Translations under genes and position numbers: made by a program
Notes under the pieces: model-generated
Database searches by the model: none
Seen by the model: only the letters and a program-made list of their open reading frames with translations
What the model was told of the DNA's origin: nothing
Shown here: one piece after another, positions 1 to 11,800 of the stretch
Numbering within the stretch: position 1 is the first letter of the stretch
How the letters are laid out: every line of letters begins with the position of its first letter
NCBI GenBank assembly: GCA_951799445.1
Contig: OX637287.1
Location: forward strand, 45,227,724 to 45,291,723
Reading direction: 5' to 3'
DNA from: Pseudisothecium myosuroides
Taxonomy: Eukaryota; Streptophyta; Bryopsida; Hypnales; Lembophyllaceae
DNA: 64,000 bases

Positions 1-109
1 ATCTAACGCACTCTATAGTGTTTTGTAATCCTCTTCAATCACCAATATGAACATATCAAATTTGTCAATCTACTAATAGAAATTATAGAAAGAGAAAGGT
101 GAGGAAGGA

Positions 110-985
110 TAGTCACCTTATCAAATAAGGTAGAACAACCTATCATGGGCAAAAGACCCATTTCAAACACCTAGGCATGACCCATGGAAGTCTTGCATCA
201 ATCCATGGTATAATTTTTTCAAAAAATAAGATTTGGGCTACATTAGAATGTATTAGTGGCCACAATTAATGTTTTAAAGTGATGGTAATGTAAGGTAGAA
301 CCACCCATTCTATGGAATGATGTCCAACTTGTAGGGGGCACTATTTTAAGCTAGGCAGGACACTTACAGTTGGAAACGTGTGTTTTTCTCCTTTTCAAAC
401 TTAGAATGAATAAGGTCATGACACATGTACCAAAGTGCACAAGAAATAGTAAGCAAGAAAGTAGTTTGGCTATGAGCAGATTAGGAGGATTCTATACATT
501 GGCTGCAGATTCGAAACACTTTTTGGCTCCTAAAATTCATAATAATTTAATTTCAGCAATAAAATTATGAAAAATTCATAGTCCCAATATTTTTTCTCTC
601 TCTAAATGAGAAAAATTTCCACTACCTCACATTGCTCCTCATCTGTCTTGAAAACGCTTAAGTGATCAAATATGGGTGGTTCTTCCTTATAGTAGTGATT
701 AGTGACTACAATAAGAACTTCCACCTTCAATTGAGTGCAAATTCATTTTAGAAAGTGACTTCATTAGGCCTTCACATTGTAGCCCTATTAGGAAACATTG
801 CGGCTGATCTAGTTGAGTAAAATGTATATTGTGGATACATTTTTGTTGGTTTGTTTAGAGACCCTTTGGGATCAATTTGATTGCACATTATAGAAATTCA
901 TAAAAAATTCTTTTTTTGTCAAAAAAATATAATTTCAATTGTTCTTGCCATTTCTGGTTCTCATCTTTACATGGATTTAAAAAAA
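110..985. repeat. Diverged dispersed repeat, copy 1 (partner at 4470-4915)
   Basis: Blocks of this stretch reappear in the same order at 4470-4915. Shared blocks include the 'aagatttgggc' area, 'gtgactacaa(t/c)aagaacttccacctt', 'taggccttca(c/t)(a/g)ttgta' and the 'attcataaaaaatt' area with the following 'aaaaatataatttcaa'. The first copy is longer because another dispersed repeat (about 385-600) lies inside it. No coding potential or target-site duplication is visible. It is an old, unclassified repeat. Confidence 0.5.
385..600 (+). repeat. Dispersed repeat R3, copy 1
   Basis: This stretch matches 14440-14800 and 36425-36650 in order: 'aataaggtcatgacacatgt', a purine-rich block, '(a/t)acattggc', then 'ttttt(g/t)gctcc(t/c)aaaattcata'. 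The 66-residue reading frame across it has no recognisable domain and is probably spurious. The copy at 14.4 kb is interrupted by a hAT-like element and the copy at 36.4 kb lies inside a copia element, so the family moved after copia insertion. Its class is unknown. Confidence 0.5.
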
Positions 986-1031
986 AAAAAAATTTAGAAA
1001 TTTAGAAATGGCATGAGGGCAAACTAACTTA

Positions 1032-1576
1032 GGGCAACCCCACAGCAGGCGCTTTAGACAAGGGCGCCAATGGAGGTTTGGCGTGGTCTGTGAACGAGGT
1101 GTTGCGCGTGTGGCCTTTGTTTGCCCCACGGTGAAAGTAGATTTGAGCACGTCAAGAACGAACAGCACGGGACCCAAGGAACTAAGCACAAGGACCAGTG
1201 ATCTCAAAATAGGTTCAAGGTTTTTAGCAAAATGTTCATTTTTGGAAGATTTTTTTTGAATTTACACCGAGGGGGAAAAAAATGAAGTAGAAACCAAGCA
1301 AAATTTAGCCAGTTTTGAGATCGCTAACAGGGACCCCAAAACTCCTTTCTCATGTGCTTCCGCCACCTTGCTTCTGCCACCTTGAACTTTGCGCTCCGTA
1401 CCTCGGGAATGGTGTCTCACCGAATAGCGAGCCACGCTAGGAAGTCTCCATTTGGCCGTCCGAGTGTTAAAATTTCAAGTGGCCTCTCTGTTTATTGACT
1501 TGCGAGTGGCTGCCGTGGGAGTGGCTCGCCAATTGCTTGAGTCAGCCCCTCTGGGCGTGTAGCCGTGGGGTTGCTC
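1032..1576. mobile_element. PIF/Harbinger-like MITE (545 bp)
   Basis: The ends are inverted repeats: left GGGCAACCCCACAGC, right (reverse complement) GAGCAACCCCACGGC. They are flanked by TTA on both sides (1029-1031 and 1577-1579). A 3-bp TTA duplication with G-rich terminal inverted repeats is typical of PIF/Harbinger-derived MITEs. The interior is more GC-rich than its surroundings and non-coding, and it contains a complete hAT-like element at 1196-1326. Confidence 0.7.
1196..1326 (-). mobile_element. 131-bp hAT-like MITE, copy 1
   Basis: This is the reverse complement of the 131-bp element at 14556-14686, with the same length. The termini contain GATCTCAAAA in inverted orientation, and the left end begins CAGTG, the hAT-type start. 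The flanking 8-mers are ACAAGGAC (1188-1195) and ACAGGGAC (1327-1334), an 8-bp duplication with one change, as expected for hAT. It is nested in the Harbinger-like element at 1032-1576 and is therefore younger than it. Confidence 0.8.
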
Positions 1577-2229
1577 TTAGAATTCTGCCTTTTTTGCAAT
1601 GAAATTCCGTTTCATTTGTTTAAATTTATTTATTTATTTAACTTAGTAATTCTGCGCATGATGAGCTGTTCTACCTCACTGGTGCACATGGCTAAGGAAG
1701 CTTCACACGAACACCCAACATAATCTGCACAGTAAAGAAAGCTGGTGCGGTAATCGAGGTGGAGGTGAGACTCTTCAATTCTCATCTCACTGCTCATAAT
1801 TGTGTCAAGCTGCAAGAACCAATAACTTATTTTAATACTGTACAGTACAATGGCTCCCAATCCTTGCATAGCCAAAGCATAAGTTAATAACTTAGTTCTT
1901 TGAGCAAATCATGATGAGCCCACAACTGAAAAATAATCCAAGCCAGGTCATGACTTCTTTCTAAGAACATTATAAAGATGATAAGTGCGGACTTTTAGTC
2001 AAGCTGCTTGAATGGCTGCCAAATTAACCCTTGAAGCCGGATACACTGCTTTTTTAATTTTTTTTAATTTTTTTTTAAACAAATGAAACTGGATTTCATT
2101 GCCTGGATACTCTGCTTCAGAGTTCAGCAGTTGGGGCTGTATTTTGAAAACCTGTGTCTATTTCATGGAACCTGAATCTCCCCAAAATGGGGAGTTTCAA
2201 TTAGCCTGCTTGGTTCCACTGCGTTGAGT
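1577..2229. other. Non-coding stretch
   Basis: It holds a TTTA/TTTA-rich microsatellite near 1620-1640 and A/T runs near 2050-2080. An 81-residue minus-strand reading frame at 1630-1875 has no recognisable domain. I see no supported gene. Confidence 0.4.
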
Positions 2230-2365
2230 TTTAGCGGTAGGCACTTAGTTGTCTGAAAATGTAAAAAAGTTTGACGCCGGGGACTTGTTCCTCTGGTCCA
2301 CTGTACTGTTTCCCCGTTCAATGGAAATTGTCCATGTGTTTCAAAAAAAAAAACAAAAAAAAACT
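2230..2365 (+). repeat. Retroposon-like 3' tail, copy 1
   Basis: This segment ends 'attgtccatgtgtttc' followed by a long A-rich tail. The same segment order ('agttgt(c/t)tgaaaatgtaa', then 'aatgg(a/g)aattgtccatgtg' and an A-rich tail) occurs at 3810-3930. A shared 3' end followed by A-rich sequence suggests a SINE or a truncated LINE. I could not find clear RNA polymerase III A and B boxes. Confidence 0.4.
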
Positions 2366-2847
2366 GTGTCTACATTACATTGCAGTATGCTTTGCACCAA
2401 TTAGCATTTCCTGGAGTAAATTTTGCAGTAGGAATCACTCAAGCAGAGCTAAGCTTAGAAGAAAATCACCGCCCTGAACACACCCAGACCAAAGAAAAAT
2501 AAAATTTGTATGTTGAATGTACTCAATGAATCATGGAAAAAAAATGTGTGCAACAATGTAGAATCATGTTGTCTTGAGTGGTGTATTGGATTTCGATTGA
2601 GTGGAAGTACCCATAGTACCAAGTTATTGGTGGTTCTGCACTAGGACTCACCTAAACTCCATCATGATTTGCCCCACACTTGGGTGAAGGTTTGTACTAA
2701 TTACACTTATGGCTAGGTGGCATGACCACCACTGCACCAGCACTCTGCAAAGAAAGGCATGAACATTTAATTTTATATTTTTTCATGTTTATTACTGGTA
2801 CTAGCCAATTTCCAATTTTAAAGAAACTTTTAGAGGCTAATCCTTAA

Positions 2848-3720
2848 CCCCTAAAGGACCAAGGCCTTTTTTCTGCCAAAAAACACTCAAAATTGTCATT
2901 TTTATAATAAAAAGTAAAAAAGATTGGAAATTGTGTCTTTTTCAACCTAACCGTAGGATCTTACACCTAACTAGTATGAGAGTGTGTGGAAAAAAATTCG
3001 GAATTTTTGACCGTACAAGTTGCGCGATATCTAGGTTTAAAGTGAAAAAAACAAGTTTTTCAGCACATTGCGGGACTAGATTTTTTTACTTTGAACATTT
3101 TTAACTTAAAATTTTTGCACTACAAAGTTTTGAGCTTTAAATCTTTATTGTGGAGAACAAGTCAAAATGTTAAAAAAATATTTTTTTAATAGAAATAGGT
3201 ATGAGATAGAAGGAAAATATAAAATATTAATATATTTTAAATGGAATTAAAATGCACTGATCCCAATAGTGAGATTGTTCTAAGCAAATAAACTAAACCA
3301 TGTCAATATCTTTTTTGAAAAATTGCAAAAATTGCATTAAAAAATGCATCCTACGAGGGGTTTTTTCCAAGAAGATGCTCTAATTGCCAAAAAACAAAAA
3401 TGTCTATAACTTTCTCATAACAAATCCAAATGAAATTAATCAAAGCTTTTTAGATAGACAAAAATATAGTCTACGAGAAAAAAAAATTTAATTCAAATTT
3501 TTGCAAATTTTTTTTTTGCTGCCCCCTGTCCCCTGTTTTGAGCTTATTTGGTCATAATTTTTGTTTCCGGGCACCAATTGTGAAAAAATTATATTTTCAC
3601 AAAGCTTATCGGTTTTTCTATCTTCAAAAAAAGTTTCAAAAAATCACGACAAAAATTCAGCCCGTAGGTACCTACCCGAAAACGCATTTGTCCCCTGAAG
3701 GGGCAATGGTCCTTTAGGGG
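2848..3720 (+). mobile_element. TTAA-target non-autonomous element, family A, copy 1
   Basis: The left end reads TTAA then CCCCTAAAGGACC; the right end reads GGTCCTTTAGGGG followed by TCAA, a one-base decay of TTAA. TTAA duplication together with CCC...GGG ends is the signature of piggyBac-superfamily elements. The interior is about 870 bp, non-coding and AT-rich, with a GC block near 3520 (CTGCCCCCTG) and a conserved CCCGTAGGTACCTACCCGAA near 3660 that recurs in other copies. Confidence 0.8.
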
Positions 3721-3809
3721 TCAAAGAACCAAGTGATTGTTCAATGATCAATTAAAATAAGAAGCATATATATTCTCATTCTAAGAGGAGTTAAAGTTTG
3801 TTGACCCGT

Positions 3810-3930
3810 TGCTTTGGTTGTTTTGTTAGTTGTTTGAAAATGTAAGAATGTCGTTGGGGTTTTGCCTCTAGTTTGTTGCATTGTTTTTGCTATCAATGGG
3901 AATTGTCCATGTGTTTCAAAAAATATAAAA
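3810..3930 (+). repeat. Retroposon-like 3' tail, copy 2
   Basis: It matches 2230-2365 in order and ends 'gggaattgtccatgtgtttc' plus an A-rich tail. It lies just after family A copy 1. Confidence 0.4.
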
Positions 3931-4057
3931 ATTTGTTGACCTTGTCATGTACAGTTTGAGAATTTTAAATTTTTGGTGATGAGTTTAAACCGGCATGTGG
4001 TTTCTACAACTTGCTAGCCATCACCTTTTGGTATGCCATTACAAATAATCTTGCAGT

Positions 4058-4436
4058 AGGGTAGGCAAATCATTCCTGATCAACACGTCCATTGTAGCTA
4101 TGTGTTTTGTGAACACTGATTAATTATGGCACAGTTCCCGATGCAATTGTGGCACATAACAATTGGCCACAAGACTCTCAATATTGTAACCACCCCTTGT
4201 CAATTTTGTTTTCAACCCGTGGTTGGAAATAGCAAGCCCCATATCACCGGTATGGAAAAAACATAATCTTCCGCTGAAAAATTCACAGTAATTATATTTT
4301 GAGAAATAAAAATCTAGAAAATTATGGAAACCTTCCAAACTCTATTTCTACATACATGAAAATTTTCCCATCTAAAAAACCCGCCGTGCAGATATATGTA
4401 ACTGCTTAAGTGCTTGGAAATGGGTTGCCTCCCCTA
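4058..4436 (+). mobile_element. Element B, uninterrupted copy (about 380 bp)
   Basis: The right end reads GGAAATGGGTTGCCTCC; the left end is a decayed inverse (TAGGCAAATCATTCC). The interior (for example 'atatcaccggtatgg' and 'cttccgctgaaaaattcaca') matches 7378-7637 closely and 6316-6453 more loosely, with family A copy 3 removed. Its target-site duplication is unclear, so I do not assign a superfamily. Small reading frames across it are shadows. Confidence 0.65.
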
Positions 4437-4469
4437 AATGTATCATCCTCCATTAGTGACACATTATTA

Positions 4470-4915
4470 ATTAGTCGCATTGCATGTCTATTAAAGTAGA
4501 ATAACCCATTATGGATAAAAGATCTATTTTTGTCACCTAGCAAATGATCCATTATACTTTTTTCAATAAATGAGATTTGGGTCACAATCAATGTCTTTGG
4601 TGATAGTGATGGAATGATAAGTGACTACAACAAGAACTTCCACCTCTTGAGTATAAATTCATTGCAAAAAATGACTATTTTAGGCCTTCATGTTGTAACC
4701 ATGTTAGAAAATGTTGTGCCTGCTTTATGGATGAATAAAATGACCTTTATGTACCTTTTGTTGGTTTGGGGGTAGCCTAAAGACTCTTTGGGCCCATAAT
4801 GGGCAACACACTTCAAAAATTCATTAAAAAATTTCATACTCTGACGGAAAAATATAATTTCAATAACTCCCTTCGTTTCTCACACTTACTTTTGTGTGGG
4901 AAGTTTAAAAAAAAG
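4470..4915 (+). repeat. Diverged dispersed repeat, copy 2
   Basis: Partner of 110-985 (same block order), lacking the internal R3 copy. It has no coding potential. Confidence 0.5.
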
Positions 4916-4987
4916 TTCAACAATGGCATGTGGACAATCTTCTAATTTTGTCTAAGGTAGGAGGCTCTAAAATGGAGTGGGCATTAA

Positions 4988-5563
4988 CCCCTAAAGTCCC
5001 AAGGCCATTTTTCTGTCAAAAACCACTCAAAACTGTCATTTCTGCTACATTCACCCATGAAAGCAAAAAAAATGTTTTTTTTAGAATCTAACCATAGGAT
5101 CTTATACTTCACTTGTCTGAGATCATGAGGTAAAGATTTCATCAAATTTGACCATACGGATTGGAAGATATTAGCATTCAAAGTTGGACAATTTTTTTTT
5201 TCCAAGAACATGTTTAGATTGCCTGAAAAACAAGATTGCCTACAACTTTTTCATCACTAGTCCAAATAGAACAAATCAAAGTTTCACATGTAGACAAAAA
5301 TATAAATTTCAGAAATAAAAATTTATAAAAATTTATTTTGACTATTTGTGAATTATTTAGGCTGCTTGCTCACCTCCGTTTTCGGCTATTTACCACAACT
5401 TTTGCTTCCGGGCACTGATTGAAATAAAAATTATATTCCCAAGAAGCTTATACATTTTTCTAGCTTCTCAAAAAGGTTTTAGAAGATTATGATGAATATT
5501 GAGACCGTATGAGCCTACCCGAAGTCGCATTTTGGCCCTGTAGGGCCAATGGGACTTTAGGGG
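4988..5563 (+). mobile_element. TTAA-target family A, copy 2 (internally deleted, 576 bp)
   Basis: It is flanked by perfect TTAA (4984-4987 and 5564-5567). The ends are CCCCTAAAGTCCC and GGGACTTTAGGGG, a matched pair of 13-bp inverted repeats. It lacks roughly 350 bp of the middle found in the 930-bp copies but keeps both subterminal regions, as expected of a deletion derivative still able to be mobilised. Confidence 0.85.
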
Positions 5564-6315
5564 TTAAGAATCGCCCCTATCAGTAATTTTTTTTGGTGAT
5601 TTGTCGTCAAATTGCACCAAAATAATGGGCCTTGCATTAAGCCTATAGAAAAAAATGGTACTAAAAAGGTGGAAAATCGCCAAAAAATAAAAAAATAAAA
5701 AAATCTTGGATGAAATCACCAGATTGTGGATGAAAATCGAATTATAGCTATGTGATATGTGCTAATATGATATTTAATATGTGGATGAATGTTGAAATTT
5801 GGAACACTACTATAACATTCAATATCGCCACTTTGGCACTTCATTAAAAATGAAAAAACAAAACTTGGCCCCTATAAATGGTTGTGAAATGGAGATGAGT
5901 TGGTTTTGAACTTGAACTCCGTAGTCATTGAATGAATCAAGGAAAACAGCATTATTAATTGCAAGAGCCAATCATTGTTTTTGCTTTCCCCATCTTTCTT
6001 TAGAATTGCAAATGAATGGTTAAGTTGTGGAAGACCTAGGATCATATATAGGGACCTACGACCCAGTTCGTTTGAAAATTCATTAGTAATTCAAAAATTC
6101 TTGGAAAAATATGAACCCACTTGGATTAGATTCCTCATCAATTTTTCTTTGTCTGAAAAATGAGCTAAAAATATTCCCGTCCAAGGGAATACATGAAAAA
6201 GGCGGACCAACCTTTAGATGCTCCATTTCTGAGCCTCCTAATTTACAACATTGGATTGTTCTACCTTACTTTCTAAAGTGATACACACTAACTATCACTT
6301 ATAGTTGTTCATGAT

Positions 6316-7637
6316 TATAGGAGGCCACCCATTCCTGGTCGGCCACTTGTTCTGGCTATGTAGGTTGTTCTCTTTCCGATTAGCAAGAGATGACTAGAGA
6401 TTTATTACGGTGTGGTTCTTGATGCAACTGTGGCGCATTTTGATTGGCTTGAACCCCTAAAATACCAAGGCATTTTCTGGCTCGGGAACCACTGAAAACT
6501 GCCATTTCTGCTGCGATCACTCTCTACATTGAAAAAAAAAACCTTTTTTTAGAATCTAACCGTAGGGTCTTGTACTTCACTTGTCTTAGATTATGTGGTA
6601 AAAATTTCAAGACATTTGACCATTCCAATTGGAAGATATTAGCATTCAAAATTGGAAAAAAAATGTTTTTTTGAACTATTTCCTGCAATTTCAGATGACT
6701 TTGACGGCCATTTGTGGATTTTTTTTTGCACTACACAACTTAAAGTTGTAATTTTTTATGTTGAACATTTGAGTTGAGGGTCGGGGAAAAAAATTTCAGA
6801 ATGTCAAACCTTGATTTTCACATATAAAAAAATTGTTAAATAGAAGTAGGTCCAAAATTGAACGAAACACTAAATTGTTAATAGCCCTTAGGTGGAATTA
6901 AAACAACATAATCCAAACGGTGGGATTGTTCTTGCAAACAAACTTGACCTCGTCAAAAAAAAATTTGAAAAAATTTGAAAATTGCATTTAAAAATGAATT
7001 CTATAAGTGTTTTTTTGGAAGATGCTTAAATTGCCCGAAAAACAAGATTGTCCATAATTTTCTCATTCTGAGTCCAAATAGAATGAATCAAAGCTTCAAA
7101 TGTAGACATAAACATGATCTTTGAGAAAAAAAAATTTTAAAAAAATTTTAAAAAAAAAATCATTTTTTTTTTTTTTTTTTTTTCTGCCCGCCGAACGTTT
7201 TTTTTGCTTTAGGATGGCATAACGTTTGCTTTCGGGCACCAATTGAAAAAAAAATTATATTTTTAGAAAGCTAATATGATTCCCTATCTTCAAAAAAAAA
7301 TTCAAAAAATCAGGTCAAAATTTGAGGCCACACGGGCCTGCCCGAAATCCCAGGTGTCGACTTTGGTACTTTAGGGGTTAAGACCTCTCAATATTGCAAT
7401 ATCCCTTGGTCAATTTTGTTTTTAGCCCATAGTCGGAAATAGCAAGCCCTATATCACCGGTATGGGAGGAATAGAATCTTCCGCTGAAAAATTCACAGTA
7501 ATTATATTTTGAGAAATAAAAATCTGAAAAATTATGAAAACTTCCGAACTCTGTTACCGCACACGGGAAATTTTGAAGAAATCCGCCCCCCAGATGTGTG
7601 TAATTGCTTAAATGGTCGGAAATGGGTTGCCTCCTTT
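6316..7637 (+). mobile_element. Element B copy split by family A copy 3
   Basis: The left part (6316-6453) begins TATAGGAGGCCACCCATTCC and the right part (7378-7637) ends GGAAATGGGTTGCCTCC, giving an inverted-repeat pair. Comparison with the uninterrupted copy at 4058-4436 shows the two parts are contiguous there, so it is a natural empty-site comparison for the insertion at 6454-7377. Confidence 0.7.
6454..7377 (+). mobile_element. TTAA-target family A, copy 3 (924 bp)
   Basis: The ends are CCCCTAAAATACC and GGTACTTTAGGGG. The right flank is TTAA (7378-7381); the left flank TGAA is a decayed TTAA. It carries the family's internal GCCCGCCGAACG block near 7187 and long A and T runs. It is nested in element B. 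Confidence 0.8.
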
Positions 7638-7946
7638 AGAGTGACATGCAGATTGACGAATAATAAGATGAATGATAAGACGAATCCACTATTGTGTGCA
7701 GTACACCTGATGGCATAGTTATTGCCCTCAAAGCCGTTTCACAAGTGCAAATAAACCCCATTGACATCCAAAAAATTGATTGGATTTAAAGGGTGGTTAC
7801 TTAATTAGCTCCCCCACCTGTACAACTCTTTGCACTAACTTACAACTAATCATTGACAAGCCTTTTAGTGTGCAAAACAAAAGCATACCATCATTTTTTG
7901 CAAGAAGTACAAACATATGTGTTTAGTGGAGTTGTCATCCCTTTAA

Positions 7947-8877
7947 CCCCTAAAGGACCGAGGCCTTTTTTCTGCCCCAAAACACTGAAAACTGCCATTT
8001 CTATAGCAAACAGTAAAAAAAATTGAAAAATGTTTTTTTTGCACATCTAACCGTAGGATCTTACACCTAACTAGTATAAGAGTGTGTGAAAAAAATTTCA
8101 GAATTTTTGACCGCACAGATTGCAAGATATCTGTGTTTAAAGTGGAAAGAACAAGTATTTCAGCACATTGCGGGACTGGATTTTTTGACTTTAAACATTT
8201 TTTAACTTAAAATTTTTGCACTACAGAGTTTTGAGCTTTAAATCTTTATAGTGGAGAATTGAGTTGAGAGTCTAGGGAAAAAAAAATTATTCAAAAAAAC
8301 TTAATTATCATTCCTAAAAAAATTGTTAAGTAGAAGTAGGTACGAGATAGAAGGAAAATCTAAAATATTCATATATTTTAGAGGGAATTAAAATTCCCTA
8401 ATCCCAATGGTGAGATTGTTCTAACAAATAAACTAAACCATGAGATTTTTTTTTTTGAAAAATTGCAAAAATAGTATTCAAAAATGAATCCTACAAATTA
8501 TTTTTTTCAAGAAGATGCTCTAACTGCCCGAAAAACAAGAATGTCCATAACTTTCTCATAACAAATCCAAATGAAATGAATCAAAGCTTTCCAGATAGAC
8601 AAAAATATAATCTATGAGAAAAAATTATTTTAAAAAAAAATCAAAATTTTGTCAATTTTTTTTTGCTGCCCGGGCTGCCCACCGTCCCCTGTTTTGAGCT
8701 TATTTGGTCATAACTATTGTTCCCGAGCACCAATTGTGAAAAAAATTATATTCCCACGAAGCTAATCAACTTTTCAAGCTCCAGAAAAAGTTTCAAAAAA
8801 TCAGGAGAAAATTTCAGCCCGTAGGTACCTGCCCAAAAACGCATTTGTCCACCGAAGGGACAACGTTCCTTTAGGGG
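7947..8877 (+). mobile_element. TTAA-target family A, copy 4 (931 bp)
   Basis: Perfect TTAA flanks lie at 7943-7946 and 8878-8881. The left end CCCCTAAAGGACC and the right end GTTCCTTTAGGGG are inverted repeats. It is close in sequence to copy 1 and to the copy at 26771, including the CCCGGGCTGCCC block and the 'gtaggtacctgccc' block, and looks full length for the family. Confidence 0.85.
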
Positions 8878-8881
8878 TTAA

Positions 8882-11800
8882 AAATTGCTTAATCAAAGTG
8901 GCAAAGAAAAAAGTTAAAGGAGATCCAAACATTAATTGTGTACTTTTGATTTAGAATTTGAATATGGGAGGATTTTCTTACACTAACAGTTGTGAATACA
9001 CTCAAGTTAAGATTAATTTACATAAAAATAAGATAATGTTTCTTAGAACCAAGCAAATTAGTTTGGAAATCATTAAAGAACTCTCTTTTCTTAGTCCTAA
9101 AAACAATAATTAAAACTAATGTTAGGTAAAATCCAAGAATAACATCCAAAAATAATTTGCAACTATTTTAAGAGACAAAAGTCAAACCGGTGGAATTCTA
9201 AAATAATATCCTAATTTCAATGTCCTTGTATTGAGCATTCTCCAAAAAGCAAGTGTTTAACTACTAAAGTCCTATTGTCTCCTAGGGGAACAAAATTGAT
9301 TTTGGATAGGTTCCTAAACTCTCAAATCTTATCATGATTCTCATAAACTATTTTCACACTTAAGCATTCAATAGAGCTTTATGTGATTTTTTCAACTTTG
9401 AATGCTAATATCTTCCAATCTATATAGTCAAATTAAAAATAGATATTACAACATGATCTGAGACAAGTGAAATAGAAGATCCTACGTTTAATTCTTTTTT
9501 TTCTTATTATTTTCTAGTTTGCTTTTTTGGGTAAATGTAGCAAAAGCGACAATTTTGAGTGTTTTTTGATAGACAAATGGCCTTGGGACTTGACAAGATA
9601 ATATTTGCTCGGTTTTTTGGGGCATAAACATGCTTGGGTTGAATTGCTCCTACAATTAGCAATTGTTACACTTTGCTATGCTTCACTTACTTAACAGTCA
9701 GTTGACCTTTGAAAGTCAAGTGGAGCCACAAAACGTACGTCAATTCCACAAAATGCAAGTAGCCTCTGATGATGATCAGCCATCAAACAAAAAGCTGCTG
9801 CACATGCGTTCACTTACAACACTGAAATATTGCACTGCAGAAACAGAGCACGGCTGCTGGAAAAACAGATAGAAAAGAGCGAATATTGATGAGAGACAAC
9901 AGGCTTTGTAACTTCGTACAACAGACTGAGGAAGTTATTCTTCTATGCTTGGATGCATGGTATCATTCTCGTTTACTACCAAATTCATCTTACTAAATTA
10001 TTATATTTTACATAGTCCAACTTGCTGGTCAAAATCCAAGACCAGTTCTGTTTCATTTGTTTCAAAAAAAAGAAAAGAAAAATCTGAGACCAGTTTGCCT
10101 ACTGACAAAAGGAATTCTGTACAGTACATTCTAAGTTCACAGTTCAAAATTTAGTGATGGGCGGGAAATGCTACTGAGTTGAGTCATTGTTTCTCAGACA
10201 ACAAGGTTGTGCATTTTTTTTTCTTTTGTCAAGTAAGCACTCAGGCATTTGAATGCACGGGTCCATTGTTGGGGGAAGATTTTCGAACACCACGACTAAT
10301 TTGTCTTGCATGCCGCATATTCAACTTGTTATTTGTGTACCTACTCTGGTTAATATTGCATATATTAACCAGATGCTTAGAAATCGTCTTGGAAATTTGA
10401 TTAATTTTCATCCCCAAATCTCAAAATTCAAGGGAATGTTTTTACATTTTAATACAAATTCATAATACACTCACTGCCGGTGCTCTTGCAGCTGCGTTCA
10501 ATCTTAGCTTTTGGGATGAGCAAATGTCGCACCTGGTTGGATCCTCCTGTGAGGAGGGAATAACTTAAGTTGATCTTGCTAACCATGCTGTTGTGCAGCT
10601 AGTTCCAAGGCTGGCCATGTTCTCCACCACTTGCTCAACCTTGCTCCCATCAGGCTTGTGTCAGAGGAACACACCAAATCGCAAAACCCGCTTGGATCCA
10701 CAAATTCTGTCAGGAATGGCGATTTCATTGCAGGGAAAATTGCGGTGCTTGACAGGAGGAGAGTCAGAGAAATTTGTGCATTCGAAAGGGGCCTTATCAA
10801 AAGAGTCACATGATCGATTCATAGGTGTTCCTGCCACCAGCTACACAGACTGAAGGCAAATGGCATGCGACTCTGGCATGATTCAGAGTATTATTTTGGG
10901 GAGTACAGCCTTGGTGCATAAGAGCAGTACTTCCCGAATGGGCGCCACTTTCTGCAACTGTGCCTAGTTACTATCATTAGATTGGAGTTTTAAAATAATT
11001 TTTTCTTGTTGGCAAGTGAAAGGAGGTTCCAATGCACCAAAGAACGTGGCATTTGGATACCGTATGCAAAAATTAGGAAGGGTCAAAGTTTTGTTTGGTA
11101 GATGTTCTAAAATCATTTTTTCAACATAAGTACATGATGGTTTTGGAGATGTAGAGTACATAGAGTGGTTTTAGACAGGGTGTGATTTTGGGTGTATCCA
11201 ACTTTACATAAGAGATGAAATGTCAGTTAGTATACATCATGGGCCATTCATACACGGGTATTCACAAAGAAAGAGTGATTAGATACTAGGGCTAAGACTC
11301 ATCGGGCCTTTTTACACTACAAGATATTTAGATTTAGGAATGCATTCTTAAGTGCACATTGCTCATGAAGAAAAATTGTTACATAAATGATAATTTTGAA
11401 ACAAGTTTTGTGACATTCTTAAGTGAACATTGTGCATGAAGAGAAATTGTTATATCGTTTTGAAAGAAGTTTTGTGACAAATTCTTATAAGGTTAGGAAC
11501 ATATAAATTGACTTATAGAAACTTTAATATGTACATAAGCTATACTTTTTCTTAAAATTTGAAAATAACATGTATTGAAAAAACCCTTATCAAAATTGTT
11601 TCAAATTACTTTTGCTTAAAAGTTGAATGTGAATTAAATCACAAAAAATATGAAACATAAATATAAGATGAACTTTCTTTCACATGGAGCTTACATTATT
11701 AGATTACTTTTCAATCCAATTGGTTTAAAAATCTACATTTATATTCAAAGCATAGGAAACATCCTTATATACAAAAAAAAATCTCAAAAAGAATTCAAAA

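Noticed and set aside
5580..5715. Small foldback with TTTTGGTGATTT / AAATCGCCAAAA ends
   Set aside because: The ends are short and AT-rich, and no second copy or target duplication was seen.
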